DNA of 64,000 nt from Acinetobacter sp. ANC 3929 (GCF_000369405.1 NZ_KB849999.1:602054-666053), one strand, 5' to 3'. Shown: positions 9,400 through 20,643, numbered from the stretch's first letter. The notes: generated from the sequence alone by a model not told the origin. Numbers and translations: made by a program.

Positions 9400-11049
9400 A
9401 TGGATAATCAAATTACAAAACCTTATACAGATAAGACGCTTGCGATCACCAGTCTTGCCGTTGTATTTACATCGGTGGCTGGGCTGGCAATCTACTCCTC
9501 TGAATCAATACAACTGGCTGCAAAATGGATGCAGTGGACCACGTCAGTGTTTACCACGCCAGTTCTGTTATTTGCTTTTTTATCAATTATTTTTACCTTT
9601 GGTTTGGCCTTCAGTAAATACGGAAAAATCAAGCTTGGTGAGGGGAAGCCCCAATACAGCACCATGTCATGGATTTTCATGTTCATTTTATCGGGGATTG
9701 GATCTTCCACCTTGTACTGGGGCTTTTTGGACTGGGCTTATTATTACCAAACCCCAGGTTTAAATTTAGTACCAGAGTCGGCAGATGCACTGAAATACAG
9801 TGTGGCTTATTCGTTCTTTCACTCGGGTTTGAGTGCATGGTCGATCTATGCCTTGGCATCGATTTCATTGTGCTACAGCTATCATGTCAGAAAGAATAAA
9901 GGCTTGAGTTTGGCATCCGTGATTGAAGCAGTGACAGGCTTTAAAGCAACAGGTCCAGTTGGACGTGTGGTCGATCTGATGTTTTTGTTGTGTATGTTTG
10001 GTGCCTTGACCATTTCACTGGTTTTGACTGCTGTCACCTTTACCAACATTCTGTCGCAACTAACCGGTATTCCAAATACCTTCATGACCAAAGTAATCAT
10101 CATTCTAGCGGTATCCATCTTATTCGCACTGAGCTCTTATGTAGGGATGGATAAAGGCATGCAGCGTTTAAGCCATATGGTGTGCTTGGGTGTGGTGCTG
10201 TTTGCGATCTACGTGCTGTGCTTTGGCCCAACCCAGTTCATTATGAATAATTCATTGATGAGTTTTGGCCTGATGGCGACCAACTTTGTGGATATGAGCC
10301 TGTTTACCGACCCGATGGGTGATGGAAAATTCACCCGTGAATGGACTGTATTCTATTGGTTATGGTGGATTTCATATGCACCAGGTGTCGCGTTATTCGT
10401 AACACGTGTCTCAAAAGGCCGCACCATTAAAGAAGTGATTCTTGCCATGGTCATCGGCGGTAGCGTTGGTTTATGGTTCATCTTCGGTGTGTTTGAGAAC
10501 TACAGTGTCTATAGCTTTATTCACGGTATGGTCAATGTTCCGCAAATATTGAGCCAGCAAGGTGGTGAAGTGGCGATTAGTCAACTGTTGGGGTTGTTGC
10601 CTGCAGGCAAGCTGATGATGTGGTTATTCCTTGGCATCATGGTGATTTTCCTTGCAGCACATATGGATGCAGTAGGCTATGCCGTTTCTGCAACCTGTAC
10701 CCGCGGTCTGCGTGAAGGACAGGATCCATCACCGAATGCACGTTTATTCTGGTGTGTGATGTTAACACTGGTTCCGATTGCGATGATTTTCTCGAAGGCG
10801 CCGTTAGACACCATGAAAACTGCGACGATTGTGACTGCCTTGCCGTTTATTGTGATTATTCTGGTGCAGACTTATGGTTTGGTGAAGTGGTTGATTGAGG
10901 ATTATTCCAAAGTGCCATCGCATTTGATCGAGCAGAGTAGCTTTAGTGAGCTGGAAGCCCTTGAGCATACTGATTCAAATCGACAGATGCAGATTGATAT
11001 TGCGGCAACACCACGTGCACATAAAAGCAGTCAAAAGGAATTGTTATGA
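9400..11049 (+). CDS. BCCT-family carnitine/betaine transporter
   Basis: A 549-residue inner-membrane protein with 12 predicted helices. The BCCT signature is clear: FYWLWWISYAPGVALFVTRV followed by SKGRTIKE, with the tryptophan-rich trimethylammonium-binding helix. Transporters of this family move carnitine, choline or betaine; the place between D-malate dehydrogenase and cntA makes carnitine the likely substrate. The C-terminal tail past residue 500 is hydrophilic and short, which speaks against a strongly osmo-regulated BetP-type role. Its stop overlaps the start of the next gene by four bases (ATGA), so they are translationally coupled. Confidence 0.9.
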   Translation: MDNQITKPYTDKTLAITSLAVVFTSVAGLAIYSSESIQLAAKWMQWTTSVFTTPVLLFAFLSIIFTFGLAFSKYGKIKLGEGKPQYSTMSWIFMFILSGIGSSTLYWGFLDWAYYYQTPGLNLVPESADALKYSVAYSFFHSGLSAWSIYALASISLCYSYHVRKNKGLSLASVIEAVTGFKATGPVGRVVDLMFLLCMFGALTISLVLTAVTFTNILSQLTGIPNTFMTKVIIILAVSILFALSSYVGMDKGMQRLSHMVCLGVVLFAIYVLCFGPTQFIMNNSLMSFGLMATNFVDMSLFTDPMGDGKFTREWTVFYWLWWISYAPGVALFVTRVSKGRTIKEVILAMVIGGSVGLWFIFGVFENYSVYSFIHGMVNVPQILSQQGGEVAISQLLGLLPAGKLMMWLFLGIMVIFLAAHMDAVGYAVSATCTRGLREGQDPSPNARLFWCVMLTLVPIAMIFSKAPLDTMKTATIVTALPFIVIILVQTYGLVKWLIEDYSKVPSHLIEQSSFSELEALEHTDSNRQMQIDIAATPRAHKSSQKELL

Positions 11050-11999
11050 CACAGCAACCGAACACGCGCTATGAGTTAAGCGAAGAAATGCAAAGTCTGG
11101 TGTATTGGAGCAGCATTTATTCAGCAGCGGATAACGATATTGATTCAATTCGTGCAGCCTATGATGCCATGTGTCTGCATTATACCTTGCCACGTGATGG
11201 TACGGTCAATATTGAAGATAAAACTGTTGCGCATGCCACTCATCCCGTCAATGTTCGGCTGTATTCACCACTGGGCGCGGCACCTGAAGCGGGTTGGCCT
11301 TGTATTCTGTTTATCCATGGTGGCGGCTGGATGTTAGGTAATCTGGATTCACATGAGTTTATCACCCGCTATTTATGTCGTGATCTGAATGTTGCGGTCC
11401 TGAGTGTCGATTATCGTTTGGTACCAGAACATCATTTTCCAGCTGCTTATAACGATTGTGAAACGGTTTATCAGTGGCTACGCGGGCATGGCGCAGATTG
11501 GAACATTAACCCGGCGCAGATTGTGTTAGCAGGCGACAGTGCAGGCGGCAATTTAGCCGCGGCACTGGCGGTTCAGTTGCAGCATACAGGGAGTCAGGCC
11601 TGTGGTTTGGCTTTGATCTATCCATGTTTGTGGAGCAGTTTTGATACAGCGTCTTGCCTGCAGCATGCCCATGCGCCGTTACTGACGCTAGAAGAAATGC
11701 ATTATTACCTGAAACAATATGCACCGAATGAAAGTGACTGGAAAGATACACGTTTAGCACCACTGAATGCACAGGATTTTTCTGCCATGCCGCGCAGTTT
11801 TGTTGCGGTTGCTGAATACGATCCACTGAGTGACGACGGGCGTATTTTCGTGGACAAGTTAAAACAAGCCAATATTGCTGCCGAGTTTTATCTCGGCAAA
11901 GGATTACTGCATGGCAGTTTACGTTTAGTGCGGGACTGTCCTGTGGTACAGGATTTATATCAGCACATACTGAGTTCGTTAAAGCAAATGTTCAAGTGA
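11046..11999 (+). CDS. HSL-type esterase, candidate acylcarnitine hydrolase
   Basis: A 317-residue alpha/beta-hydrolase of the hormone-sensitive-lipase (Aes) group. HGGGW at 91-95 is the oxyanion motif and GDSAGG carries the nucleophile Ser165. Asp in YDPLSDDG and His in LLHGSLRLV complete the triad. There is no signal peptide, so it acts in the cytoplasm after uptake. Its start overlaps the BCCT stop (ATGA) and cntA follows 63 bases later. Hydrolysis of acetyl- or other acylcarnitines to free carnitine would be a sensible job in this operon; that is inferred from context, not from a substrate motif. Confidence 0.85.
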   Translation: MTQQPNTRYELSEEMQSLVYWSSIYSAADNDIDSIRAAYDAMCLHYTLPRDGTVNIEDKTVAHATHPVNVRLYSPLGAAPEAGWPCILFIHGGGWMLGNLDSHEFITRYLCRDLNVAVLSVDYRLVPEHHFPAAYNDCETVYQWLRGHGADWNINPAQIVLAGDSAGGNLAAALAVQLQHTGSQACGLALIYPCLWSSFDTASCLQHAHAPLLTLEEMHYYLKQYAPNESDWKDTRLAPLNAQDFSAMPRSFVAVAEYDPLSDDGRIFVDKLKQANIAAEFYLGKGLLHGSLRLVRDCPVVQDLYQHILSSLKQMFK

Positions 12000-12062
12000 T
12001 TTGAACATCGCCAATTTTGATAAAACGGTCGTTAGGACAAAAGAGTTTAATGGAGTAAAACC

Positions 12063-13178
12063 ATGAATGCAGTTGAAAAATTACCAGAAGATTTCTGTTC
12101 AAACCCAGATGTGGCATGGACATTCCCCAAAGTGTTTTACACATCTTCTCAGGTGTTTGAACGTGAAAAAGAAGAAATTTTTGCGAAAAGCTGGATTTGC
12201 GTGGCACATGGCAGTGAAGTTGCACAAGCCAATGACTATATTACCCGTAAAGTGATTGGTGAAAATATCATCGTGATTCGTGGCAAAGACAGCGTATTGC
12301 GTGCATTTTATAATGTCTGCCCGCATCGTGGTCATGAGTTGTTAAGTGGCAGCGGCAAAGCCAAGAATGTGATTACCTGTCCGTATCATGCATGGACCTT
12401 TAAGCTAGATGGTAGTTTGGCGTTGGCGCGTAACTGTGATCATGTCGAGTCTTTCGACAAGCAAAACTCCAGCATGGTGCCGTTAAAAGTTGAAGAATAC
12501 GGTGGTTTTGTCTTTATCAATATGGATGAAAATGCCACTTGTGTTGAAGATCAATTGCCTGAATTTGCACAGAAACTGAATGAAGCCTGTGCAGTAATCA
12601 AAGACTTGAAACTGGCGGCACGTTTTGTAACGGAAACACCTGCAAACTGGAAAGTGATCGTGGATAACTATTTAGAATGTTATCACTGTGGCCCAGCGCA
12701 CCCTGGTTTTGCCGATTCGGTACAGGTTGATAAATACTGGCACACCACGCATCAAAACTGGACGCTGCAATATGGTTATGCACGTTCTTCAGAAAAGTCA
12801 TTCAAGCTTGATCCATCAGTCAAAGATCCGACTTTTAGCGGTTTCTGGACGTGGCCTTGCACCATGTTTAACGTGCCACCAGGTGCAAACTTCATGACCG
12901 TGATCTATGAGTTTCCGATGGATGCGGAAACCACTTTGCAACACTACGATATTTTCTTTACCAATGAAGAGTTGACTCAAGATCAGAAAGATTTGATTGA
13001 ATGGTACCGCAATGTCTTCCGTCCTGAAGACCTTGAACTGGTTGAAAGTGTACAACGTGGCTTGAAATCACGGGGTTATCGCGGTCAGGGCCGTATCATG
13101 ACCGATAAGCAACGTTCAGGCATCAGTGAGCATGGTATCGCGTATTTCCAGAATCTTGTTGCGCAGTACCACAAGTAA
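12063..13178 (+). CDS. cntA: Carnitine monooxygenase, oxygenase subunit CntA
   Basis: A 371-residue Rieske non-haem iron oxygenase that, with CntB, splits carnitine into trimethylamine and malic semialdehyde. The Rieske ligands are Cys86 and His88 (CPHRGH) and Cys106 and His109 (CPYHAW). The catalytic iron ligands are His208 and His213 in DNYLECYHCGPAHPGF, plus Asp323 in PEDLELVE. Glu205 is in the bridging position, where most Rieske oxygenases have Asp; this is the hallmark of CntA and its close relatives. Numbering agrees with the studied A. baumannii enzyme as I recall it. YeaW is the alternative family name. Fifth gene of the carnitine operon. Confidence 0.95.
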   Translation: MNAVEKLPEDFCSNPDVAWTFPKVFYTSSQVFEREKEEIFAKSWICVAHGSEVAQANDYITRKVIGENIIVIRGKDSVLRAFYNVCPHRGHELLSGSGKAKNVITCPYHAWTFKLDGSLALARNCDHVESFDKQNSSMVPLKVEEYGGFVFINMDENATCVEDQLPEFAQKLNEACAVIKDLKLAARFVTETPANWKVIVDNYLECYHCGPAHPGFADSVQVDKYWHTTHQNWTLQYGYARSSEKSFKLDPSVKDPTFSGFWTWPCTMFNVPPGANFMTVIYEFPMDAETTLQHYDIFFTNEELTQDQKDLIEWYRNVFRPEDLELVESVQRGLKSRGYRGQGRIMTDKQRSGISEHGIAYFQNLVAQYHK

Positions 13179-13197
13179 TTTTGTCTCAGGCTCATTC

Positions 13198-13227
13198 AAG
13201 GGTACGGTGAAAATAAGACCGTACCTT
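13198..13227 (+). other. Intercistronic hairpin between cntA and the aldehyde dehydrogenase
   Basis: An inverted repeat AAGGGTACGGT/ACCGTACCTT with one bulged base and a loop of about nine bases. No T run follows, so it is more likely an mRNA-stability or partial-attenuation element than a full terminator. Confidence 0.5.
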
Positions 13228-13251
13228 GCTTTCAATCGATAGGATCATGAC

Positions 13252-14703
13252 ATGTCAAGTTTGCAAGGAAGTCAATTATTTCAACAACGCGGATTGATTA
13301 ATGGCCAATGGGTCAATGCGCAAAGCAAGGCAACCCTTCCTGTGACCAATCCAGCGACGGGTGAAGAAATCGGTCTGATTCCGAATATGGGTGCTGCGGA
13401 AGCCACTGAAGCGGTTGAAGTGGCTTATCAGGCTTTAGCAGCGTGGAAAGGATTAACGGCACAAAAACGTGCCGACCTGTTATTGGCTTGGCATCAACTG
13501 GTTTTGAGTCATGCTGATCAACTGGCACGGATCATGACCATTGAGCAGGGTAAACCTTTAGCCGAAGCTTTGGGTGAAGTGAAATATGCAGCTTCATTTA
13601 TTCAATGGTTTGCGGAAGAGGGTAAACGCGTTTATGGCGATGTGATTCCAACCACCAATAGCCAGCAGCGTTTTATTGTCACCAAAGAACCTGTCGGCGT
13701 GGTTGCTGCGATTACGCCGTGGAATTTCCCGATCGCGATGATTACCCGCAAAGCTGCGCCTGCTTTGGCTGCGGGCTGTACCATCGTGATTAAACCTGCC
13801 AATGAAACCCCATATTGTGCACTTGCGATTGCTAAACTGGCTGAAATGGCAGGTATTCCAGCAGGTGTCATTAATGTGGTGACAGGCAAATCGCAAGAAA
13901 TTGGTTCGGTATTTACCAGCCATGAAAAAGTCAAAAAACTGACTTTTACTGGTTCTACACCTGTCGGACGTTTATTGATGCAGCAATGTTCAGATACCAT
14001 CAAAAAACTGGCACTTGAACTGGGTGGCAACGCACCACTCATCATCTTTGATGATGCCGATCTGGATAAAGCGGTTCAAGGCGCGATCTTTGCCAAGTTC
14101 CGTAATGCAGGGCAAACCTGTGTCTGTGCCAATCGAATTTATGTCCATGACAAGATTTATCAGGCATTTACCGAGAAGTTTGTACAAGAAGTACAGAAAT
14201 TCAAAATTGGTAATGGTTTGGAACAGAATGTACAGATTGGCCCGTTAATCAATGAAAAGGCCGTGCTTAAAGCCCGACAGTTAATTGATGATGCCTGTGG
14301 CAAAGGTGCCCATGTGGCGTGCGGTGGTAAACAACATGCACTTGGACAAACCTTCTTTCAACCCACTGTTTTAACCGATGTTTCGCGTGACATGAACATT
14401 GTTCAGGAAGAAATTTTTGGTCCTGTAGCACCTTTGATTCGCTTCACTGATGAGGCTGATGTGGTCGCGCAAGCCAATGATACGATTTTTGGTTTAGCGG
14501 CCTACGTCTATAGCGAAAACATTTCACGCATCTGGCGTGTTGCTGAACAGCTGGAATATGGCATGGTCGGGATGAATTCAACCGCTATTTCCAATGAAGT
14601 CGTGCCATTTGGTGGTGTTAAGCAATCAGGTGTTGGCCGTGAAGGTTCAAAATACGGTTTAGAAGAGTTTATGACCATTAAATATATGTGTTTGGGATTA
14701 TAG
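13252..14703 (+). CDS. Malic-semialdehyde dehydrogenase (GabD-like)
   Basis: A 483-residue NAD(P)-dependent aldehyde dehydrogenase of the succinate-semialdehyde dehydrogenase type. Catalytic residues are Glu256 in LELGGNAPLIIFDDAD and Cys290 in NAGQTCVCANR; the nucleotide site includes TPWNFP and FTGSTPVGR. The CVC pair after the nucleophile is typical of GabD. Placed between cntA and cntB, its substrate should be malic semialdehyde, giving malate that the D-malate dehydrogenase can use. Succinic semialdehyde remains possible by family alone. The start follows a GGATC stretch. Confidence 0.88.
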   Translation: MSSLQGSQLFQQRGLINGQWVNAQSKATLPVTNPATGEEIGLIPNMGAAEATEAVEVAYQALAAWKGLTAQKRADLLLAWHQLVLSHADQLARIMTIEQGKPLAEALGEVKYAASFIQWFAEEGKRVYGDVIPTTNSQQRFIVTKEPVGVVAAITPWNFPIAMITRKAAPALAAGCTIVIKPANETPYCALAIAKLAEMAGIPAGVINVVTGKSQEIGSVFTSHEKVKKLTFTGSTPVGRLLMQQCSDTIKKLALELGGNAPLIIFDDADLDKAVQGAIFAKFRNAGQTCVCANRIYVHDKIYQAFTEKFVQEVQKFKIGNGLEQNVQIGPLINEKAVLKARQLIDDACGKGAHVACGGKQHALGQTFFQPTVLTDVSRDMNIVQEEIFGPVAPLIRFTDEADVVAQANDTIFGLAAYVYSENISRIWRVAEQLEYGMVGMNSTAISNEVVPFGGVKQSGVGREGSKYGLEEFMTIKYMCLGL

Positions 14704-14808
14704 GAACAATGCCTGTTAGGACGATCAGAATTGACGGTTCAACAAGCAATATGCAGTTAAAATTAGAAAATGCTTAGATGAGCAGCATGCGGTAAAGAGG
14801 ATTTAGAC

Positions 14809-15765
14809 ATGGCTAGTCATTATGAAATGTTCCCATCAGTGGTCACTCGTGTAGAGCAACTGACCCCACTGATTAAACGGTTCACATTTAAACGTCAGGA
14901 TGGACAAAATTTCCCTCAATTTAATGGTGGCAGTCATATCATTGTCAAAATGAATGACCAACTGTCGAATGCCTATTCACTGATGAGCTGTGCTCAAGAT
15001 CTTTCGATTTACCAAGTCTGTGTACGTAAGGATATCGAAGGTAAGGGTGGCTCTGTCTATATGCATGATCAGTGCAATGAAGGCTGTGAAATTCTGATTT
15101 CTGAACCAAAGAATTTATTTCCGTTGGCGGAAGAAGGTGAGAAACATATTTTAATTGCGGGGGGAATTGGTATTACCCCGTTTGTACCACAAATGGATGA
15201 GCTGGCAGCGCGTGGTGCAAACTTTGAATTGCATTATGCATACCGTTCGCCAGAACATGCTGCGTTGTTAGAAGAACTCAAGCAAAAGCATGGTGAACAT
15301 ATTGTTAGCTATGTTGATTCAGATGGAAAATGTCTTGATCTGGATCAATTGATTGGGTCTCAACCCAAAGGGACGCATGTCTATGTGTGTGGGCCTAAAC
15401 CGATGATTGATGCAGTGATTGATCGTTGTAATTACTATCGCTACCGCGATGAATATATCCATTGGGAGCAATTTGCGTCTACCGTACCAGAAGAGGGTGA
15501 AGCATTTACGGTGATATTGGCAAAATCCAATCAGCAAGTCGAAGTGCAAGGCAATCAAACGATTTTACAAGCGATTGAACTCCTCAATCTTGATGTGGAA
15601 TGCTTATGTCGTGAAGGAGTCTGTGGCACGTGTGAAACCATGATTCTAGAAGGGGAAGCCGAACATTTTGATCAATATCTGAGTGATGATGAAAAAGCCT
15701 CACAGCAGTCGATGATGATCTGTGTATCTCGTGCTAAGGGTAAAAAGCTGATACTCGATCTTTAA
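14809..15765 (+). CDS. cntB: Carnitine monooxygenase, reductase subunit CntB
   Basis: A 318-residue class IA-type oxygenase reductase. The N-terminal half is a flavin-binding barrel (NAYSLMSCAQD), then an NAD-binding domain (ILIAGGIGITPFVPQMDELA and YVCGPKPMID). The C-terminal plant-type ferredoxin domain has Cys267, Cys272, Cys275 and Cys305 as 2Fe-2S ligands. It passes electrons from NADH to the Rieske centre of CntA. The gene is last in the operon, about 105 bases after the aldehyde dehydrogenase; that gap shows AGAGGA before the ATG and nothing else recognisable. YeaX is the alternative family name. Confidence 0.93.
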   Translation: MASHYEMFPSVVTRVEQLTPLIKRFTFKRQDGQNFPQFNGGSHIIVKMNDQLSNAYSLMSCAQDLSIYQVCVRKDIEGKGGSVYMHDQCNEGCEILISEPKNLFPLAEEGEKHILIAGGIGITPFVPQMDELAARGANFELHYAYRSPEHAALLEELKQKHGEHIVSYVDSDGKCLDLDQLIGSQPKGTHVYVCGPKPMIDAVIDRCNYYRYRDEYIHWEQFASTVPEEGEAFTVILAKSNQQVEVQGNQTILQAIELLNLDVECLCREGVCGTCETMILEGEAEHFDQYLSDDEKASQQSMMICVSRAKGKKLILDL

Positions 15766-15792
15766 ATGTTCAGTTATGATTTTAAAACCATG

Positions 15793-15817
15793 AAAAAGCA
15801 GCCGAAGCTGCTTTTTT
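15793..15817. terminator. Bidirectional terminator after cntB
   Basis: A perfect stem AAAAAGCAGC/GCTGCTTTTT around CGAA, with T-rich ends on both strands. It separates the convergent cntB and aspD genes and can stop both operons. Confidence 0.9.
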
Positions 15818-15841
15818 AATTATGGAAAATTTAATTCAGAT

Positions 15842-17458
<1,617 letters not shown>

Positions 17459-17497
17459 TTATAGTTGAAGCAATAAGCGATTGAATACACATTGTCT

Positions 17498-19183
17498 TTA
17501 GGCAAGGCCAACGATCAGTGGGCCAAGCAAGGTCAAGAATACGTTTGCCAGTGCATAAGTAATGGCGAAAGGAACGGTCGGAATCGAATTTCCTGCTTTA
17601 TCTAAGATGGCACCAAAAGCAGGGTTGGCACTGCGTGAGCCTGATAGCGCACCGGCCATCACTGCAACGTTGTCATAACGGAGCACATAACGTGCAAAAA
17701 GCATGGAAAGAATCAGAGGAACTAAGGTCACCACAACCCCGATCATAAATAGGGACAGACCGCTGTCTTTAATGGTTTGAATCGCCTGTAGACCAGATTG
17801 TAAGCCAACCGCAGCGACGAATCCTGCAAGACCGAGATCTTTCAGCAGTTGCGATGCTGCTAAAGGCATATTGCCATGGACTTGATTACGACTACGCAAC
17901 CAACCAAATAAAAGACCTGAGAGTAGGGCACCACCGCCAGCACCCAGAGTCAATGGAACATCACCTAAACGGATGACAAAAAGACCAATCAGCAAACCGA
18001 CTACAAGGCCTGCACCGTGGAATATCCAGTCGGTTTTTAAGCTTTCTGGTAGTGCTGCACCTGCTTCTTTGACTAAACGATCAAGATCGCTTTTAGTCCC
18101 ATAGACGGTAATGACATCGCCTTGTTGCAGCACGGTATCATCACTCAAACTTTGGGCTTCATCATTCCGTTTAATCCCCAGTACGTAAATCCCATGTTTT
18201 AGATAGGCAGGGGTATTGGTTTTGATATCGCCTAAACTACGATTGATATATTTGGAATTTCTTAGGATCACATCTGTGGTATCCATAATCATTTCCATGC
18301 CTTGTGAGGACTGTAACTCAGTACCAATTTGGTCTGAAACAGCGACGACACTGGCACGACGTCCAACGATTAATATCACATCATCTGTTTCTAAAGTCAG
18401 TTCTGGTGACACATCAATTAATTGATCTTTACGCTTGATTCGCTCGATGGTAATGCTGGCTTCTCGAGCTTCTAATTCCGCAACCGTTTGTCGATTGGCT
18501 TGTTTAACTCTATAAATTCGACCAACAATTTCGGGCATGGCAAGTTCTTGCCCTGGGGCTAATTCAAAAGCACCTTTAAGACGTTCAGACTGTGCTTTTA
18601 AAGCATCATCGTGAATTTCTTTACCCATAAACTTAGGCAAAATATTCACACAGACAATAATGGCACCCAATGAACCGAAAATATAAGTCACGGCATAACC
18701 GATTGCGACATTGGCTTGAAGTTTTTGAATCTCAGTCAAAGGGAGGTCGAGTCGGGAAATCGCATCCCCAGCCGTACCAATAATTGCAGATTGAGTCATA
18801 CCACCGGCAGCCAATCCAGCCGCCAAGCCTTTATCGAGGTGGAAAAGTTTGGCCATGACTAAAACGGTAATTAAACCACTGACGGCCATAAAGATGGCTA
18901 ACAGGATTTCTTTTATCGATTGAGGACCAAGTGATTTAAAGAATTGGGGACCACTTTCAAAACCAACCGCATAAATGAATAATGCAAACAAAATGGCTTT
19001 GACCCCATTGTCGACGGGCACACCGATAAGACTTAGCACTACTGCAACAAGGAGGGAACCTGCCACACCGCCAAACTGAAATTTTCCGAATTGAAATTGA
19101 CCGATCCAGAAACCGATTGCCAATGAGAGGAACAATAAGATTTCTGGGCTATGTTTTAATTCGCCTTGTAACCATTCAATCAT
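17498..19183 (-). CDS. aspT: Aspartate:alanine antiporter AspT
   Basis: A 561-residue inner-membrane protein of the aspartate:alanine exchanger family. Two membrane blocks flank a large cytoplasmic part (about 190-380) that contains two RCK-C (TrkA-C) domains; the second one reads VLQQGDVITVYGTKSDLDRL. Each membrane block has the family repeat, with AAGGMTQSAIIGTA in the first and GALSGSRSANPAFGAI in the second. Electrogenic exchange of aspartate for alanine, coupled with AspD, produces a proton motive force. It is the first gene of the aspT-aspD operon, with the unusually long geneless stretch 19184-19743 upstream. Confidence 0.93.
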   Translation of the reverse strand: MIEWLQGELKHSPEILLFLSLAIGFWIGQFQFGKFQFGGVAGSLLVAVVLSLIGVPVDNGVKAILFALFIYAVGFESGPQFFKSLGPQSIKEILLAIFMAVSGLITVLVMAKLFHLDKGLAAGLAAGGMTQSAIIGTAGDAISRLDLPLTEIQKLQANVAIGYAVTYIFGSLGAIIVCVNILPKFMGKEIHDDALKAQSERLKGAFELAPGQELAMPEIVGRIYRVKQANRQTVAELEAREASITIERIKRKDQLIDVSPELTLETDDVILIVGRRASVVAVSDQIGTELQSSQGMEMIMDTTDVILRNSKYINRSLGDIKTNTPAYLKHGIYVLGIKRNDEAQSLSDDTVLQQGDVITVYGTKSDLDRLVKEAGAALPESLKTDWIFHGAGLVVGLLIGLFVIRLGDVPLTLGAGGGALLSGLLFGWLRSRNQVHGNMPLAASQLLKDLGLAGFVAAVGLQSGLQAIQTIKDSGLSLFMIGVVVTLVPLILSMLFARYVLRYDNVAVMAGALSGSRSANPAFGAILDKAGNSIPTVPFAITYALANVFLTLLGPLIVGLA

Positions 19184-19743
19184 TTTTCGATCTCACTTTT
19201 ATTATTCGATCTATCTTTAGGTTTGAAATTTATTTATTTTTCATGTGTTTTTTAAAATACTATGCTTCTGTAGCGAATACAAATGAGTTGTATTTTAAGA
19301 ACTTGTTTTTTATAAAATATTTATTTATCAACAGGTTGTTTTTAAATCTAATTGGATAGATAAACAGCAAACGTGAAATTTAAGCTGTTTATTACAATAT
19401 GTTATTTTTCTATACAAAAAATAACACTTTAGCCTATCTCTTATATTTTGTGAGATAAATATCAGATTTAATCAATAGTGTTAAATTTTCATTGAGTCTA
19501 GGCCTTTTTATAGAAAAAGTATTGAATTTAAAATGTTGTGGCACTTAATTTTTGAATTTAATATTTTGCTTACATCAATGTGTATTGAAAAATTGAAACT
19601 TCTATTGGCGGGTAAAAATATAATGAATTTTCACTAAATTAATGTTCATTTAAGCAAAGGCGATTAATTTAAAGATACGGACATAAGCCGTAGCAGCAAT
19701 ACACCTTTTGCCACATTTCCAGATGTGGCTTTTTTTTGTCCGA
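19184..19743. other. 560-base geneless region upstream of aspT
   Basis: Very AT-rich, with no convincing open frame; an 80-codon plus-strand frame overlapping the aspT 5' end is low-complexity and has no ribosome-binding site. It should contain the aspT promoter. The right part carries a plus-strand terminator and a candidate small RNA, listed separately. Confidence 0.5.
19631..19738 (+). ncRNA. Candidate small RNA with its own terminator
   Basis: A strong terminator on the plus strand (GCCACAT/ATGTGGC, 19710-19729, then eight T) has no plus-strand gene upstream to serve. Ninety bases before it stands a perfect TATAAT (19619-19624) with a TTGAAA at 19593-19598, although the 20-base spacing is long. 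A second small hairpin TACGG/CCGTA lies at 19676-19692. Together this suggests a transcript of about 105 nt ending at the T run. The minus strand has no T run at this hairpin, so it is not simply the pcaU terminator. No known RNA family recognised; inference. Confidence 0.35.
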
Positions 19744-20568
19744 TTAAATCACTTGACGTAAGTCACGAGCCGTTTCTTGTAGTAAAGGTAAAATATGGGC
19801 AATTAAATAATCCTGAGTGGTGCGCATGGTCGGAGACACGATATTTAAGGCAGCAACGACGGTTGCATTGGAATCGTATATAGGCACAGCTACAGCATGT
19901 ACTCCCAGTTCGTGTTCTTCACAGGAATAGCACCAGTCTTGTTCTTTGATTTCATGTAGTAACTCTAAAAATAGATCACTTTCGGTATGGGTATATTTAG
20001 TTAGACGTTTTAACGGATATTTTTCTAACCATCGTTTTTGCTGTTCAGGCGTTAAGTGTGCAAGTAAAATCTTTCCAGCAGAAGTTGCATGAGCAGGGAG
20101 TCTATTGCCTAGATGTAAGCCATAAGGATTGACCCGATCGGTTTGTTGGTGAGCCGCACTACGGGCAATGGTAATCGCTTCATAACCATCTAAAACCATC
20201 ACGGAGTAAATCAACGAGGTTTGATTGGTTAAAAGATTTAATAAGGGCTGACATATTTTAGGAAGTGTAGATCCATCAAGATAAGCACCCGAAAACTTAA
20301 GAATCTTGGGCGATAGATAATAATAATGTCCATCAAAATCTAAATAGCCTAAGTATTCCAAAGTGAGTAAGTGGCGTCGAGCAGCAGCACGAGTCATACC
20401 CGTTTTTTCTGCAGCAGTACTCATATTTAAGCGATGCCGTTCGGGGCCGAAGCATTCCAAAATTGCCAAGCCTTTTGCGATTCCCGCAATAAAGTCTTCA
20501 TGCCGAATTATTTTTTTGTTTTCATTATGGTGAATCAAACGTGGATTCTTTTCCTGTTCATTTTCCAT
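19744..20568 (-). CDS. pcaU: IclR-family regulator PcaU
   Basis: A 274-residue IclR-type regulator. The winged helix spans about residues 27-85 (GIAKGLAILECFG, TAAEKTGMTRAAARRHLLTLE), and the ligand-binding domain follows, with LPAHATSAGKILLAHL and the cysteine-containing CYSCEEHELGVHAVAVPI. It matches the PcaU/PobR/PcaR subgroup that senses aromatic-pathway acids; PcaU of Acinetobacter answers to protocatechuate. It is divergent from the IJFD operon, and the gap holds the three-half-site operator known for PcaU. A role as activator and autorepressor is expected from the family. The effector in this strain could differ, since no protocatechuate genes follow. Confidence 0.88.
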   Translation of the reverse strand: MENEQEKNPRLIHHNENKKIIRHEDFIAGIAKGLAILECFGPERHRLNMSTAAEKTGMTRAAARRHLLTLEYLGYLDFDGHYYYLSPKILKFSGAYLDGSTLPKICQPLLNLLTNQTSLIYSVMVLDGYEAITIARSAAHQQTDRVNPYGLHLGNRLPAHATSAGKILLAHLTPEQQKRWLEKYPLKRLTKYTHTESDLFLELLHEIKEQDWCYSCEEHELGVHAVAVPIYDSNATVVAALNIVSPTMRTTQDYLIAHILPLLQETARDLRQVI

Positions 20569-20643
20569 GATTTAGACATCCTTGCTAAAACGATTTCTTT
20601 AATAAAAACATTCTAAGCGAAAGATGACTATTTTACTTGGATA

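Noticed and set aside
19117..19359. 80-codon plus-strand frame upstream of aspT
   Set aside because: It overlaps the aspT start on the other strand, is rich in Phe, Leu and Tyr as expected of AT-rich non-coding DNA, and has no ribosome-binding site.
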